Shown: in pieces, positions 13,701 to 26,254 of the stretch | How the letters are laid out: every line of letters starts with the position of its first letter | Position numbering within the stretch: the first letter of the stretch is position 1 | Program-made: the position numbers and the translations under genes | The notes under the pieces: generated by a model | What the model saw: only the letters and a program-made list of their open reading frames with translations | What the model was told of the DNA's origin: nothing | Databases searched by the model: none | DNA from: Hortaea werneckii | Taxonomy: Eukaryota > Ascomycota > Dothideomycetes > Mycosphaerellales > Teratosphaeriaceae | Assembly: GCA_037044905.1 (NCBI GenBank) | Contig: JBAOKB010000161.1 | Span: 62,001-126,000, forward strand | DNA length: 64,000 bases | Direction of reading: 5' to 3'

Positions 13701-14640
13701 CCTCATTTTCTCGAAACAAGCCGAGATAATGGCTTGCCTTACGACTTCTCACGTTGACTTCGGGTCGTGGCATGCGCGCATCGACGACCTTGTCCACGCC
13801 TATTTCAGCCTTGCTCTGTCTCCTCTGTGATTGCGCGATTGTCATGCCCTGCAATTTCGCCTTGCCTTCTCTCCAGGACCGGTACTGCTGCCGTTCGGCG
13901 CTGCGCTCCATTTCCCGTGGGTCATAGTGGGCGTGTGCTGCTGTATCGGGCGTCGCAGGTGACGCATGCTCTTTTGTCTGCATTTCCATGTTCAATGCCC
14001 CTTCGTCGTCCTCGTCGTCCTCATCGTGCTCATACGCTAGGTTCGGCAAGGCTCCGATCTCATGCAAGTCATAGAGTGAACGCCGATGCCATTGCGGAGG
14101 GAGACTCGATCTGCTCGGGGGTCTGCAAGTGTCCATCGAATGATTTTGCGCATCAGTGCGCATTCTCAGCGCAGTTTCGGGGAGATCCTTGCGATGCGCT
14201 GACGATGCTATGCCTGGCATCACAGGCGGAGTGGATACCTCCATGCCGCGGTCACCTGAGCCGCCGCTTGCAAAGTAATCTGCACGTTCCCTCTGCGGCA
14301 AGATGTCTGGAGAGGTCACCGGACTCGTGCTCGGCATATAATGGGTCGCAAAGATGCTGTCACGCTCGGATAACTGAGGCTGCACCGCATCGCGCAACGA
14401 GGTCGGCGGCCCTAGGGGTGTTGTCTGCGGATGAGGTGGCCTTTTCGAGGCGTGAGAGCGTGACGCGCGAGCGGCATTCACCGCTCCCACTGCCTGCTCA
14501 GATGGAGAGCTACTCGTAGATGTTGCCGCAGAAGCAGTGGAGGCTCGCGCATGTCGGTCGGGTTGCTGATTGGAAAGAGGAGCGTTGTGAGATCGGCTTG
14601 GTAATGACCCGTCCGCCCCGGGACCATACTGCTCCGACAT
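10745..14640 (-). CDS. KCS1: Inositol hexakisphosphate kinase Kcs1 (one frameshift near the 3' end)
   Basis: Makes inositol pyrophosphates (IP7) from IP6 and acts in phosphate, stress and telomere signalling. The protein has about 1,300 residues with a long disordered N-terminus. The catalytic part begins near residue 600 (HTTVYRFSRRAVCKQL, ENRFYE). Hallmarks are PCVLDLKMGTRQYG, the IPK PxxxDxKxG motif near residue 1033, then YASSLLLIYDRG and the metal-binding KLKIVDFANC. The last motif is in another frame: the main frame breaks at about 11,090-11,130 in a Pro-rich C/G-run linker. The true C-terminus (YLRGLRSLRMYFQRIW ... GDPGEVST, stop 10745) continues in the next frame. The break is probably an assembly indel in the linker. 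Confidence 0.88.
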
Positions 14641-15925
14641 GAGGCGTGCATTGAGAGGTCGGCGCGGCTTGGAGGGCGGAGAAGGGGGAATGACAGTCGA
14701 TGGTCAGCGGTGGACACTGCCGGCAGATGCGCAAAGCTTAACCCGCGGGTATGCGGGGAATGTTCCGGACGGGACTCCTGATCAGCTCTGTGGCCAGGAA
14801 CGTGGGTGGCTAGATTGGGTGTGAACAGGCGCAGGCGATGTCAGTCCGTTGCGTAGGCAGGGGTGAGGCATATGCGAGTCGAGCAGTCCATGGGTGCAAG
14901 AGAACGTCACCGAGGCGTAACGGAACCGCCTCCGCACTGCCCGACCGAATTCAAGCCTTTCTCGGCGCCCGACCGAAGGACTAGCGGTGCACCGGTGCCC
15001 TCGCGCCCTTCTTTCACGTGGGCGATTCAGGAACGCCAGACGTACTGGACATGTATCACTCTGTCACACGCATCTGATACAGATGTACTCCTACATTCTA
15101 ACCGTCACACCCTTATTTCCGGATGAGACAGCCCAGCCAGGCTCGACCATCAACTTTGATGGACGCGACTCGTCAGCCACTAACCTTATGCTATATCACC
15201 CAAGGATATGCGCCCTATCCTCACCAACCTGTCCTCTCACCCCAGCACGTGCAGCCCAGGAGATCAATCATACGCGGTGGCTGATCCGAAAGTCTCATTC
15301 TGGCGTTTCCAAGCACCAGGGTTTGGAAATTGTCGCATGTGAAGCATTGACACCCGCGCATAGATCTTTGGGCATCAACCCTACACAGTGATTGAGGTAC
15401 CAATGCGAAGATCATGTCTTATCGTCACAGTTGGTTAGTACATAGGAGGTACAATCTCTGATGGTACCTCTTCTGCGTCGCATAGCCTTAAGAGCGTCGG
15501 CTCGCGGGCCGGTCTGACCGCCTTTTACGGCATTGGCCCTTCCTGCTACATGTCCCAACTTCACCTACAGCGCGTGGCGACCACCGACCATAGACTGGGG
15601 ACTAGCGCCATCACACGAGTGCGTTCGATCTCAATAATGGTCACTCACTTCAGAAGATACTGTAGGTAAGACAAGTTACTCGGTATGACACTCTTGGAAA
15701 AATCACAATTCGCAGGTCGTGCCTGCGGCCGGCACCCTCATTGTACTTGTCCCTTTCTCACCTTAAAAAAGCTTAACATTTCAGGGAAACTCCACGACTT
15801 ACTTCCGAAGAAAAGGGATAACAAAAACTTATACCCGGCTTGTCTTTTGAGTTCTACTAAGTACAGGTGTATTGATGTCCCCATAAAGAAAGGTTAAAAC
15901 ATAGTCTAGAATGTATAAGACAACA

Positions 15926-16080
15926 ACGAAAATCAGATTGCATCTTGTTGCTATAGAGGGAATAATTACTGCCCAAAGGGACAATATATTGGCGTAGAGA
16001 GCCACAAAGGCTAGCGGAGAAATCTTTAATTTGGAGCGGTATTGCTATGTAGTCAAGAGATTCATACGTCGAGTTGGCAC
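15926..16080 (+). repeat. Dispersed intergenic repeat, copy B (most diverged)
   Basis: Blocks shared in order with the other copies: TTGTTGCTATAGAGG, GGGACAATATATT, GGCGTAGAGAGC, GGAGCGGTATTGCTA, GAGATTCATACGTCGAGTT. Its right end continues GGCACTGG as in copy D rather than the GTTCGAAC of copies A and C. Confidence 0.75.
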
Positions 16081-16599
16081 TGGAATAGATGAGTAAAAAA
16101 TTTGCTAGGGATGTAGAATGGCCTTTCCACCAAAGGGGAGAAATAATAATGATAATAACAAATAAAGGAAAAGGCGAATGACGAGACGGCTAGGGCGGGT
16201 CCCAACCTTCTCCCATGCTGATAGCAAATGTGGCATTACAAAGTACAATACAGCGGCAGGGAGTTCTTTTATCAGCTCGAGATCGAGTGAGGGATAAGAC
16301 TGAAGCAAGGAGGCATCTCCTTAGGTGGACATTTCGCTGTAGATCTATGTCTTTGATACCTTGCAAAGAAAATATGAGAAGACATCCATCCCGTTGAAAA
16401 GCAAAACTAGCATATCATTGAGAAAAAAGGTTCATGTCGTGGTTCGAATCGAGAATCCCAAAAATCATACTAAGGTAAATGTGGATGCAAGATCCAGTAT
16501 ACCATGATGATGAAAGGCAAGCCGAATAATGGCTAGTACGATGCCTTCTGTGGCACGTAGCAGGAGCAGGCCTTTGATGGCACTTAGCAGGAGCAGGCC

Positions 16600-16872
16600 A
16601 GATCTTGCGGGAATCTCCATGCCTGGCGTCCAAGAATAGCATGCCAAAGTCACATACGGACGCAGACGGCAAGACTCGAGATCGACGAGAAGAGTAGGAG
16701 CAGCAACAAAAGCATATAAGGAAATGCCAGATCTCTCCCATTCCCGAGACCTCAAGAACAGCATGCCAAAGTCCGATACTGGTGCAGACGGCAAGACTCG
16801 AGAGATCGACCGGGAAAAAAAAAAAAAAAAAAAAAAAAAAGAGTGTGTAGGAGCAACCACAATAACAAAAAC
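16600..16872 (+). repeat. Imperfect tandem duplication, unit about 125 bp
   Basis: Two units share, in order, CCAGATCT, AAGAAnAGCATGCCAAAGTC, GCAGACGGCAAGACTCGAGA, GATCGAC and TAGGAGCA-CAACAAnAAA. The second unit is interrupted by a run of about 24 A (16817-16841). Just before, GTAGCAGGAGCAGGCC at 16557 is echoed by TTAGCAGGAGCAGGCC at 16585. No coding capacity was seen. Confidence 0.75.
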
Positions 16873-17019
16873 AAAAAGGACTGAAATATGGTTGGAAGGC
16901 ACGAGATGATTTTCAATGTACAATTTCTTTCATCGTGACAATTCATACGTAGTTACACGAAAAGGACATTCCCTTGTTTGCGGAAAAAGCCATAAAAATA
17001 AACACCTCATATCGGAATT

Positions 17020-18703
17020 CTAACCGAAGAGGGCATCGCCCAGCCTGATAGACACGGTCTTGGTCTGTGATTTAAAAGTTAGCATTGATCTACGAACCTA
17101 CTTGTACCTCATGAGGAAGGGAAAGGATGAACATACCTGAGTGTAGTTGGCCAAAGCATCCTCGCCCAATTCACGACCGATACCGGACTCCTTGTAGCCA
17201 CCGAACGGCATCTGGTGGTGCAGGGTATTGTACGTGTTAACCCAGACGGTACCGGCCTTGAGGGCGTTGGAGACCTCGATAGCGGTGTTGAGGTTCTTGG
17301 TGTGGACGGCGGCGGCGAGGCCGTACGTGGTCGAGTTGCCGGTCTTGATGACTTCCTCCTTGGTCTTGAACTTGGAGATGGAGCAGACGGGGCCGAAGAT
17401 CTCCTCCTGCATGATCTTCATGTCCTCGGTCACGTTGGAGAAGATGGTGGGCTCGATGAAGTAGCCCTTGTCGCCCTTGCGGTTGCCGCCCGTCTCCACC
17501 TTGGCGCCGGCGTCCTTGCCGGCTTGGATGTAGCTGGAGAGTTGAAGTCAGTATGAGCTGGTTTCTAAAGAAGCGGTGGGGATTGCTTACTTCATGATAC
17601 GGTCGAACTGCAGCTGAGATACCTGCGGTCCCTGGAAAGTGTCTTGGGCGAATGGGTCACCGACTACGTTCTTGGCCGCTCTCTCCTTGAATCGCTGGAC
17701 GAACTTGTCGTAGATGCCCTCCTGGACGTAGATACGAGATCCAGCGCAGCAGCACTGGCCGTGGTTGAAGAAGATGCCAAAGTTGACCCAGGAGATGGCG
17801 TTGTCGATGTCGGCGTCGTCGAAGACAATGTTTGGTGACTTGCCACCCAGCTCCAGGGTGACCTTCTTCAGGTTGGAGCCTGCAGCAGACTTCATGATCT
17901 GCCTGCCGACGACGGTAGATCCGGTGAAAGCGATCTTGTCGATGTCCATGTGCGCAGACATGGCAGCACCGGCGACCTTGCCGAAACCGGAAATGACGTT
18001 GATGACGCCTGGTGGGAAGCCAGCCTCCTTGGTCAGACGGGCAGCCACCAGAGCACCGAGGGGCGTCTGCTCAGCAGACTTGAGCACGACGGTGTTACCA
18101 GCAGCAATGGCTGGGCCGATCTTCCAGGACCACATGAGCAGGGGGAAGTTCCATGGGATAATCTGACCGCAGACACCAATGGGCTCCTTGCGGATGTAGT
18201 TGAAGGTGTCCGGGGTGGTGTCGACCACCTTGCCCTCGATCTTGTCTGCCCAGCCACCGTAGTATCTCAGGCAGCCAGCTGCCATGCTGATGTCTACCTT
18301 GGCCATGGAGACGGCCTTGCCGTTGTCAAGGGCCTCGATGGAAGCGAGCAGGTCCAGGTTCTTCTCGAAGAGGTTGGCGAGGTTCACGAGGAGCTTGCCA
18401 CGGTTCTCTGGGGTCTCTTTTCTCCAAGGGCCCTCGAAGGCCTTGCGGGCGGCCGACACGGCAATGTCGACATCCTTCTCGGTAGCTTCGTGGACATTGC
18501 AGATGACGCTCTCGTCCGATGGGTTGTAGACCTCGAAGGTCTTGCCGTCGACACCCTTCACGTACTCGTTGTTGATGAAGCTGCACAGGCGGGTCAGCAT
18601 TGTGAGTTACATACTTCATCACCTGAAGTCACACTTACAGGCCAGTCGGCTGCTCGTACTTGCCGGCGTGCGGCGTCTCAAGGTTGACGGAAAGGCCGGA
18701 CAT
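17020..18703 (-). CDS. NAD(P)-dependent aldehyde dehydrogenase, class 1/2
   Basis: Oxidises acetaldehyde and similar aldehydes to acids. Four exons (18639-18703, 17591-18580, 17137-17533, 17020-17064) give 498 aa, the family's usual length, with no frameshift. Key parts: IIPWNFPLLMWSWKIGPA cofactor region, FTGSTVVGRQIMKSA, the general-base glutamate in VTLELGGKSPNIV, the catalytic cysteine in FFNHGQCCCAGSRIYV, IFGPVCSISKF, and the C-terminal MPFGGYKESGIGRELGEDAL. Introns begin GTAAGT, GTAAGC and GTATGT. No mitochondrial presequence is obvious (start MSGLSVNLETPHAGK), so the cytosolic form is likely. The small last exon encodes TKTVSIRLGDALFG. Substrate range cannot be read from sequence. Confidence 0.92.
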
Positions 18704-20330
18704 GATGATTAGATGGGGAAGACTTCAGGTTGGGTATCGCAAAGGTTCAAACAGCAAAGGGTATCAACTCGCGTAGGGAGGAAAATGAAGTGGCGATTCC
18801 AAGGACGGACAAGACGGGGGCTGAGTGGGGTTTATATACGCCAGCGTAATCAAGTCTCATTCGGGGTGTTTAGTTTGGGTGGTAGCTCCGCAGAGCCAGG
18901 AGAATGCAGGAGGCATTGCCGTCAGAACCCCACCAAAACTCTCCACACCTCCATCCTCTATTCGCTCAGACGGGAGGACTCTAAAGCGGCAGTAGTGAGT
19001 AGTGGGCAGCGGCGGAAAGCTCGGTTCTGACTGGCGCTCGGCGATATGGCACAAGACCCGGGGCCTGTACTGGACAACTGGAGCTCCAGCTGTCTGGAGC
19101 TGGAGCAAGTGTCCGTGTGTGGTGATGGTGCGGGGAAAGCTTCCAGTTCAGGGACCGCGAATGAGGGGCACCCCACTGCCACAACTGCTGTCTCATCACT
19201 TTGCCGACAGTAGGTGAGCCGAAGACACCCGTCTAGATTTCGTAAGATTACGGAATCTGGAAGATGTTGTTATCCCCTTGCAATCTGACACGATGGTTCC
19301 GGTGGCGTCAAACCTGCTGCTTCTCTACACATAATACTACCTAGGCACAGTATGTAAACACCGAGATATGCCGTTAAACAAATGACGTCCCCAATGCCTC
19401 GGTCCAACTTCAGCCCGAAAGCGAGGGCAACTAATCCACTACACTCGGTGTTTGAAGAACATCGTCCAACGAAGGGAAACAGCAGCACCTTTCAACATTA
19501 CGGTGTACGGAGAACTATGATTATTGCACAAAAACCCTTTGGTCATTAGCCTCAAGGGTCTCTCGCAGGGTCTAATGATGGATATCATAAGCTTCGGCGT
19601 TGTCTCGAATACAGTTCGGGTGTGGAAGGTCCAAACTGTTTTCGAGCTTTCCTAGCTCGGCAGACTTGTGGCATCAGCCGCCGTAGATCAGGACGGTCTC
19701 GGTGGTCTCTATGGAGTGTGGGTGGGCTGAGTGCGGACTAGGGAGCTTAATAATTGCTCCAGAGCCTCACCGCCGTTGACATCAAGGTCGTCGAGATTGG
19801 CACTGATGAAGCCTCGTTCGACAACGCAGCTAGGTACTGTCGACCCATCTCACGCCAAGACGAGGGTTCATCAGCAGCGACTCCGATGATTGGTGGACGG
19901 ACTGCCAATTTGGGGACATGAGAGACAGTGGAAGTTGAGAGCCAATCGTTTGTTTGTCGCTCGTATGAGCGTATCAGAGAGCCATTTGGACGTGCCGTCA
20001 AGTTGTGAGGTGAGAATGAAGTGAGCAGGATGAAATCACCCATGCAGAAATCAACCGCATGCATTCCTTGCAATCTGATCTGACTCAGCTAAAGCTGCAA
20101 CATGTGTAGTACTGATCGAGACCCCTGCAGTCTTGCGCTGCTGAGATCAGGTACCGCTCCAGAAAACGCCGTAAGCTCGTATAGTGTTACATTCTTCTGA
20201 TTGATGAAATTGGGAGTAGTCGTCCTCAAACGTGAATCACCGACTGACTTCTCCCTGCAATTAATCACACATCCAGCCAAGAACCAGAGAGTCGGAATCG
20301 CCTTGTGCTTCCCTCGCCTTGAATCGCTCT
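18704..20330. other. Intergenic region upstream of the aldehyde dehydrogenase
   Basis: About 1.6 kb with no supported gene. It is the promoter side of the aldehyde dehydrogenase and the 3' side of the Yra1-like gene. A hairpin at 19082-19101 (8-bp stem AGCTCCAG/CTGGAGCT, 4-base loop) is the only clear structure. Confidence 0.45.
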
Positions 20331-21976
20331 TCACATGACAACATCTTCACCGTCGGTGGCTGGCGCAGGCTGAGCGGCGCCGTTGGCCGGGGCGGCACCG
20401 TTGGCAGGCACCGCGCCATTGGTCCCCTCGGTGCCAAAGTAGTCGGCCATTTCGGCGTCCAACTCGTCCGCAGTCTTGGGCTTCGGCCTACCAGCACGGC
20501 CCGACTTCTTCTTTCCACGTGTGCTCTTTCTGTTCGCGGTCCCGTTGGCTGCGGACTTTGGCGCATCCTTCTTCGCGGCGGTGTTCTTCTGGTTTTCCTT
20601 CGCAGCGCTCTTCGGCTTACTGGGACAAGTCAGCATAAGTCTAGATATGGTTTAACGGGATTCTTACGCGATGCGTTCGGAGATGGCCTTCGCTGCTTCA
20701 GGGGCGGCGGCAGAGCCACCAACAAGCTCAATCTAGATCTCGTCAGCTTCTAGAACAGACATGCACATGTCATGATCTTGCTTACCCTCATAGGACGCCC
20801 ATCCACACCAACGTTGTTGTACTCTTTCTGCGCGCGAGCTGCGCTGTCCGGCTTACCGAAGATGATGGTGGCCTCGCCACGGCTTTTGCCGTTGGGACCG
20901 TAGGCCAGAGACACCTTCTTGACGGAACCGATAGCCTTGCTGAAGAAATCCTGATCACATCGAATGTCAGTTCGCTTCTGGGTACGTGTATCTCGCAAAT
21001 GGCGCAAAATGCTGAGGAACGGCGGGCAGATCGATGGAGCGCGGAACTCCTCGGCATTCATCGGATTTCCTTCAGCGTAGCTTCATTGGACGAGCGAGCA
21101 AGCAGCAGCGGTGACGGCAGAGCAGGGACAGGTATATGCGGCATCAGTCACAACTCCCCAAGGTCCAAGCATCTGGACGGTCCGTCCAGAATGCTCATCT
21201 GGAATGCAAGTCACCATGCTCTTCTCTGCGTTTAAGCCACATCCACTGCATCCACTGTACTTGATGTAGCCCAATTCTTTTTACGCGGATGTTTGATTGA
21301 CACGCTGCGCGTGCGTGTCACTCTCGGATGCTCAAGCAACTGTACTGCCCAGCCTGCCAAGCTTGCAATCCTGTTGGAGAGGACACTGCTGCTGCTGCTG
21401 CCGCTGCTCGCTGCTGCTTGCTGCTGTCCATGTGCAGCTATTGCCCGCATCTCATGCTACGCTTCTGCTTGCCAGGCAGTGCGTTTTTGAAGAGATCTTC
21501 CGCGGGACGAGAAAACACGGTCGCGCTCATACGCGCGCTCGAGCTTCGAGAAGAAGCGAGCTGCAGCGGAGCAGGCGAACCCGTTTACCATCGATCTATG
21601 CCATCATATCTTTCTTCGTACCCCATCATAGCGTCGTAAAAGGCAATACACGTGCGATCGAACAAAAAGGCGGCGAAAAGCGTTTGCCGAGGATCCTATC
21701 CAGTCAACGTACCTTAACCAGCGTCTCAGTGACGTCCATCGGGAGGTTGCTGACGATGATCTTGCTGTCTCCATTCTTTGGCGCTTGCACAGCGGGCGCT
21801 GCGGGAGCGGCCTTCTTGGCCTTGGTGCTCTTCTGAACGCCACCAGTGGGAGCGGCGGCGGTGGTCTTAGCGGCAGTGGCACCGCGACGACGGCCGGCGT
21901 TGCGAGCACGTCTGCCGCCAACGGGCTTGCTGTCACCCATGATGGTGTCGAGGGACTGGTCGAGCTTGGAAGACAT
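20331..21976 (-). CDS. Aly/REF-type mRNA export adaptor (Yra1/Mlo3-like)
   Basis: RNA-binding adaptor that loads the Mex67-Mtr2 export receptor onto spliced or 3'-processed mRNA. Four exons (21713-21976, 20786-20950, 20668-20732, 20331-20619) give 260 aa. The N-terminus SSKLDQSLDTIMGD resembles the REF N-box, followed by an Arg/Gly/Ala/Lys-rich linker. The RRM begins KIIVSNLPMDVTETLVK (RNP2) and continues SRGEATIIFGKPDSA (RNP1). The C-terminus carries the REF C-box, TADELDAEMADYF, in a Lys- and Ala-rich context. The first intron (20951-21712) is 762 nt, against 50-90 nt for most introns here. It has GTACGT and a CTGAC branch point about 20 nt before the CAG acceptor, and lies inside the RRM. 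Confidence 0.88.
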
Positions 21977-22734
21977 TGTTGTATTTGTCGGATTAAGTTG
22001 TAGCGGAGTCGGAATGTGTCGGCGGACCAGGAAGGGACTTTGGGGTGCTGTAAGCTGGCAGTCGCTTCAGCTAGTGATGGGAGGCGAGGTGAGTAAGCGC
22101 GATCTCAGAGGATAATAGTGATAGTGATATCGCAACGGCGGGTGATGAGGACGAGTTCGCCTGAATGGGAAAGTGGGAGCAAGCTGGATGTGTTGACCTG
22201 CGCGTGTCGTATCGTATCGTATCGGAAGCGTCGGCTGAGTGTTTGGCGGTTTGTCGTCGAGACACCAGCAGTGTAGAGAGACAGGTGTCTGAGATGGCAA
22301 GTCTCGGATATCGATGGCAAGAGTCGAGGGGTTTGGAGAGGCCTACCAAATTGATGGAGGCGGATGTGGTTTGGATATGGATGTGGACGCGGAAGGTGGG
22401 TGGGAGGGCGAGAGGTCGGAAGGCGCGTTCCACGTTGCGAAAGAAAGGAGTTGCCGCCTGGCGCACGGACCATCCCATGCATGACTCCGCTTTCGGTCCT
22501 CACAGCCACCTTTCACATGCCTCACAAGACATTGGAGCATTCACTGAGGTGTCTCTGTCGAGGTACTACTTGCGTGCTGCTACCTCATATCGTCGTAAAT
22601 ATACACTCAAATCACCAACCAAGCATCATATTACAACATTCCCTATGCCGCCGCTATCCACCCAACTCCACGCTCAAAAGCAAAGCAAATTACCCCTGCG
22701 TGCGTCGCTTGGATGCCTGGGCATACCTCAAGGA
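21977..22734. other. Intergenic region between the Yra1-like gene and the HEKW gene
   Basis: Promoter side of the Yra1-like gene. No supported gene. A short direct repeat CGTATCGTATCGTATCG occurs at about 22207-22222. Confidence 0.4.
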
Positions 22735-24534
22735 TCATGCCATCCCTCCTGATAACTTCTTGCGCTCTGGCACAACTGCCGCAGGATCCGGTGCGCTATG
22801 GCTACCTTCTCCCTCTTGCGTCCTTTGTAGCCGCTCTCGTTGCTGTTTCGCAAGCAGCGGCGAAACCCCAATCACATTGCCATGTGGTAGAGTCGCCCGC
22901 AAACCATTGTCCTTCGGATCAGGGAATCCCATGTAGAACGGATAGGTCTGGCCGCTGTCTCTCCCGCCGTTCTCGATGGTAGGAGGATGTACCCACCACT
23001 GCTCGGTCCGCTTGATGCCATCCTCGCCCACGTACTCCTTGTCATCATATTCCGAGCTTTCAAAGCGGGAAGCGGTGAAGGCCAGCGGGTTGGAGGTTGG
23101 CTTGCTTTCCGGGAGCATCTTCGACATGGTCTCTGCAATTACCCATTGTGCGTTCTGGCCCGCTCTACCTGGCACCTCATCTTCTGATATTTCGGCATAT
23201 CCACCTTCCATCGGTACAAAATGTCTTGATGGCAACACCTCAATGTCCATTATCGGCAGTACTCTGTGAAACACATGGTGGTTGTGGATCTCTCGCGTTA
23301 TCACCTCTTCTCGGATGTTATGTACGTCCTCCCGAACCGTCTCGTGCGTTACTGCAGGTGCCCATTTCTCATGCAACGTGCTGTCTTCGGTATTGTTGAG
23401 GATCCACGATGCCGTTCAAGTCCGGCCTTGTTTCCCTACTTATGACTTTATCGTCATCAAGCTCGGCATCGTACTCATCAGACGGCGCTGGAGGTAATGG
23501 CTTGTCCAAGCTCACTTTTCTTGCTGACCCTGGCTGACTTACCAGGCCTTCGCCCGTCCTAGGCAAGTCGGTCGACTGGCGCAAGTCGCTGTAGTTCTGC
23601 TTATGCGACAACGATCGATTGGAAGAGCTGATCGGTGAGACAGGAGATTCAAGGGATGGTCTGTTCGGCGTATGCTTCTGTATGTTAAGCGGTGAAGGAT
23701 CATGTCTTGGCCTAGTGGCCTGTGTCTGCTCATTGTGAACAGCAGTCCAATTTACAGCATCCTCAGTATACCGTTGAGCTCCTTGCGGCGATTTTCGCGC
23801 ACTGTCCGATGCCTCTGTCATCTTACTAGATCCAGCACCAGGCCTTTTTGGTTCCAATGTGGCAGCCGTCCGTGTCGAATGACCGTTTTGCCCTAGACCT
23901 GTCTTGTCTGGCGCTGCACCAATCCCGTCTGACAGCGTCAGATGTTGAAGATCGGCGGAAAAGTCTTTGTCATGCTGCATGCTAGGCAGTCTATACTGTC
24001 GACCGCTCATTCGCCTTTGAGGTGGCTGCGCCGCCGCCTCATCAGCCGAGTATTGCGCTGGGTCGGTGACAGAAGTCTTTCTGAGGCTCTCTACTGGGCC
24101 TGGTTGCTGCTCGCGTGTTGACGTAGATCTTCTCTTGTTCTGCTGGATACATGGCCTTCGCGGCGGCCGCCTGGGCACCTGCTTGAGATGTAGCTTGCGG
24201 TGCTTCCATGTCGGCGGTCGAGGGGCGGGAAATGTGCTGTGGGCGGCCATTGTGTTCAACCGAGCTCCTTCGGCCTCGTGTCCTGGATTCCGCACGATCT
24301 GGTGGATTCTCAAGTCAGCTCAAGCATTCAACTACAATTCCGACTATGCCGACCTTTGTTACTACTAAAGATGTCCCGAAGGGAACTTCGCGAAGCCGTG
24401 CGACGGGTCTGTCGCTGTCCGGCAGAAGAGCGAGATGCAGATGGCGGCGAGGATTTCTGTTCTTCATCCTTGCTGCTTTGTTGACGCCGATGAAACAATT
24501 TCTCCAACCTCTCCCTGGGACTCTTGTTGGCCAT
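22735..24534 (-). CDS. Unknown protein with HEKWAPAVTHET motif (frameshifted)
   Basis: Not recognised as a named family. The likely start is ATG 24534 (MANKSPRERLEKLFHRRQQ), with a short inferred intron around 24315-24330. A long Ser/Pro/Arg-rich, probably disordered middle part follows. The conserved C-terminal block begins just after about 23410: LHEKWAPAVTHETV, then DVHNIREEVITREIHNHHVF and VLPIMDIEVLPSRHFVP, ending KKLSGGMA. The frame changes at about 23,410 (a CC run) and probably near 24,090, so the whole protein (about 580-600 aa) needs joining. The motif HEK-x-APAVTHET also occurs in the opposite-strand gene at 26255. Function is unknown; a cytoplasmic scaffold or stress protein is only a guess. 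Confidence 0.55.
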
Positions 24535-26254
24535 AGCAGGGCCTCAAAAAGCGCAACCGCAGGTGTCATGCACCTGGGATGGCTGACAACTGGCGGCGGT
24601 AACGACCAAGAATCAACACACACAAACAGCTGTACCGTTGCTGCTACGCTGCGGAGTAGCACCAGCACAAAGCGCTCGATAATAGCTTGCAGAGATCGGC
24701 GTACGCACTTCCCAGCTCGGTGCAGGGAAGGTGCAGCTCTGACGCAAGCAGTCACTCGTGGGGACTACCTAGGTATGTATCTGGGTAGCCAGGTAGCCAC
24801 GTAGGAGAGGGGGCAGTAGCCTGGTTCTAGACAAGACAGCTTGGAACGGCTATGGGCCACACAACCCTCGCAGCAAAGGCGCAGCGGTCACACAGCAGTG
24901 AATGTGGGCAATATTGCCTCAAGAGGAAGATCGTCCTTCGTTGCTTCGTCGGCAAGCCGATGCACGCCGGTTGCGACTGCCGTGGATCATAGGCCGTCCT
25001 TGTACTGTTGAGTGGTATCAACCAGTCAGTATGACGCCGTGTTTGAGTGGAGGTTTGGCAAATCGCTCCAGTCGCAGCGTCAGCATCACATCAAGCTGTG
25101 TGGCTTAAAGTTCAGTGTTGTCCACCTGCAGTCCGATTGACTCTCCATCGCGGGATGTGTTGGAGCAGACGTCATTGTTGACGCATCTCTCCTTACCTCT
25201 GATAGGGCACACACGATTCAAATTCGGAGAGTTAAATCTTGAAGGGGCCTCGAATATGATTGATCAATTTCGTTAGCAACATAATAGCCCACTATGGTCA
25301 CATAGTCGGTCTCGCCGTTGGTATAGGGACCGCGTATGATGATGTGAAATCACAACACGCGGGGTTGCACACATGAAGTTGAAGATGTTTAGCGCTGTGG
25401 CGATACCAAGATCCTGGGTAGATTTGCCAGGACCCTTGCGACGATCAATCGTCTAATTTTCTGCATGGCTTTTCCGCCAGATCCGCCCGCACTATCCTCG
25501 CTGGAACCGAACTAAATGGCCACTAACAACTGCTTTGCGTACTATAGGCACCGCAAACAACCAGTCAGTGCGACGAGGGAAACAATAGTCGAAGCGCAAT
25601 CGTGGTTATATGCCAATGCGCACACTCTTCCTAGTTCCCTCCAACCGCCCCTCGTGCCAGCTAAGTCTGACATGAGCTCATTGTCAGCACTCTGACTTTC
25701 AATGGGCATCATCTCGCAGGTCTTGCGATACTTACTGGGAGAGTTTGCTGCTCCCTTGGCAGTCCGTGTAGGGTTCCTGGCTCGCAGCGAACCCAATTAT
25801 CTTAGATAGCCACACGAGGTATCGGATGTTCCGCGGCCTGTGGCGTACACATCGCGGAGCATCCGCCTTCCACTGGAGCAACCGACGCACAAGAAGCAAC
25901 GAGATGAGAGCTCTACCAGCATGATGACGCAGTCGCGACGATCTTCAAACGTCTTGTGGCTGCTCAAGCCTGATCCTGCCCTGCTCACGATCATGTTCAA
26001 GCTCTCGGCAGGAGCGGAGGCACCGTTAGCTATTCGTAAAGGTAGGCGGGGCCTTGACGAAGAGATGAGCTCCTGCTCATGACGTCGGGGGTGAAGGAGG
26101 AGGTACATAATAACAGCATCAGTCCTGCAGTCCTTCTTCCGGAACTTAGATCTGCACACACGCATCATCAGCAATCCTTGAAAGAACAGCATCGCTACAG
26201 TTTCGACACCCTACACTATTTGACACGCTTTGAGAAACAACTCGACGATTCAAT
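24535..26254. other. Intergenic region between the two HEK-motif genes
   Basis: Head-to-head promoter region of about 1.7 kb between the two genes sharing the HEK-x-APAVTHET motif. Several short frames occur on both strands, but none shows recognisable protein features, so no gene is called. Confidence 0.45.

Larger units (their letters stand above)
14641..17019. other. Long intergenic region upstream of KCS1
   Basis: About 2.4 kb without a supported gene. GC-rich to about 15650, then AT-rich. It contains dispersed repeat copy B (about 15926-16080), an imperfect tandem duplication (16600-16872) and an A-run (about 16817-16841). The right end is the 3' flank of the aldehyde dehydrogenase. Confidence 0.5.

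Noticed and set aside
16817..16841. A-run taken as the poly(A) tail of a retroposed element
   Set aside because: The shared unit continues on both sides of the A-run, so it is internal and not a 3' tail.
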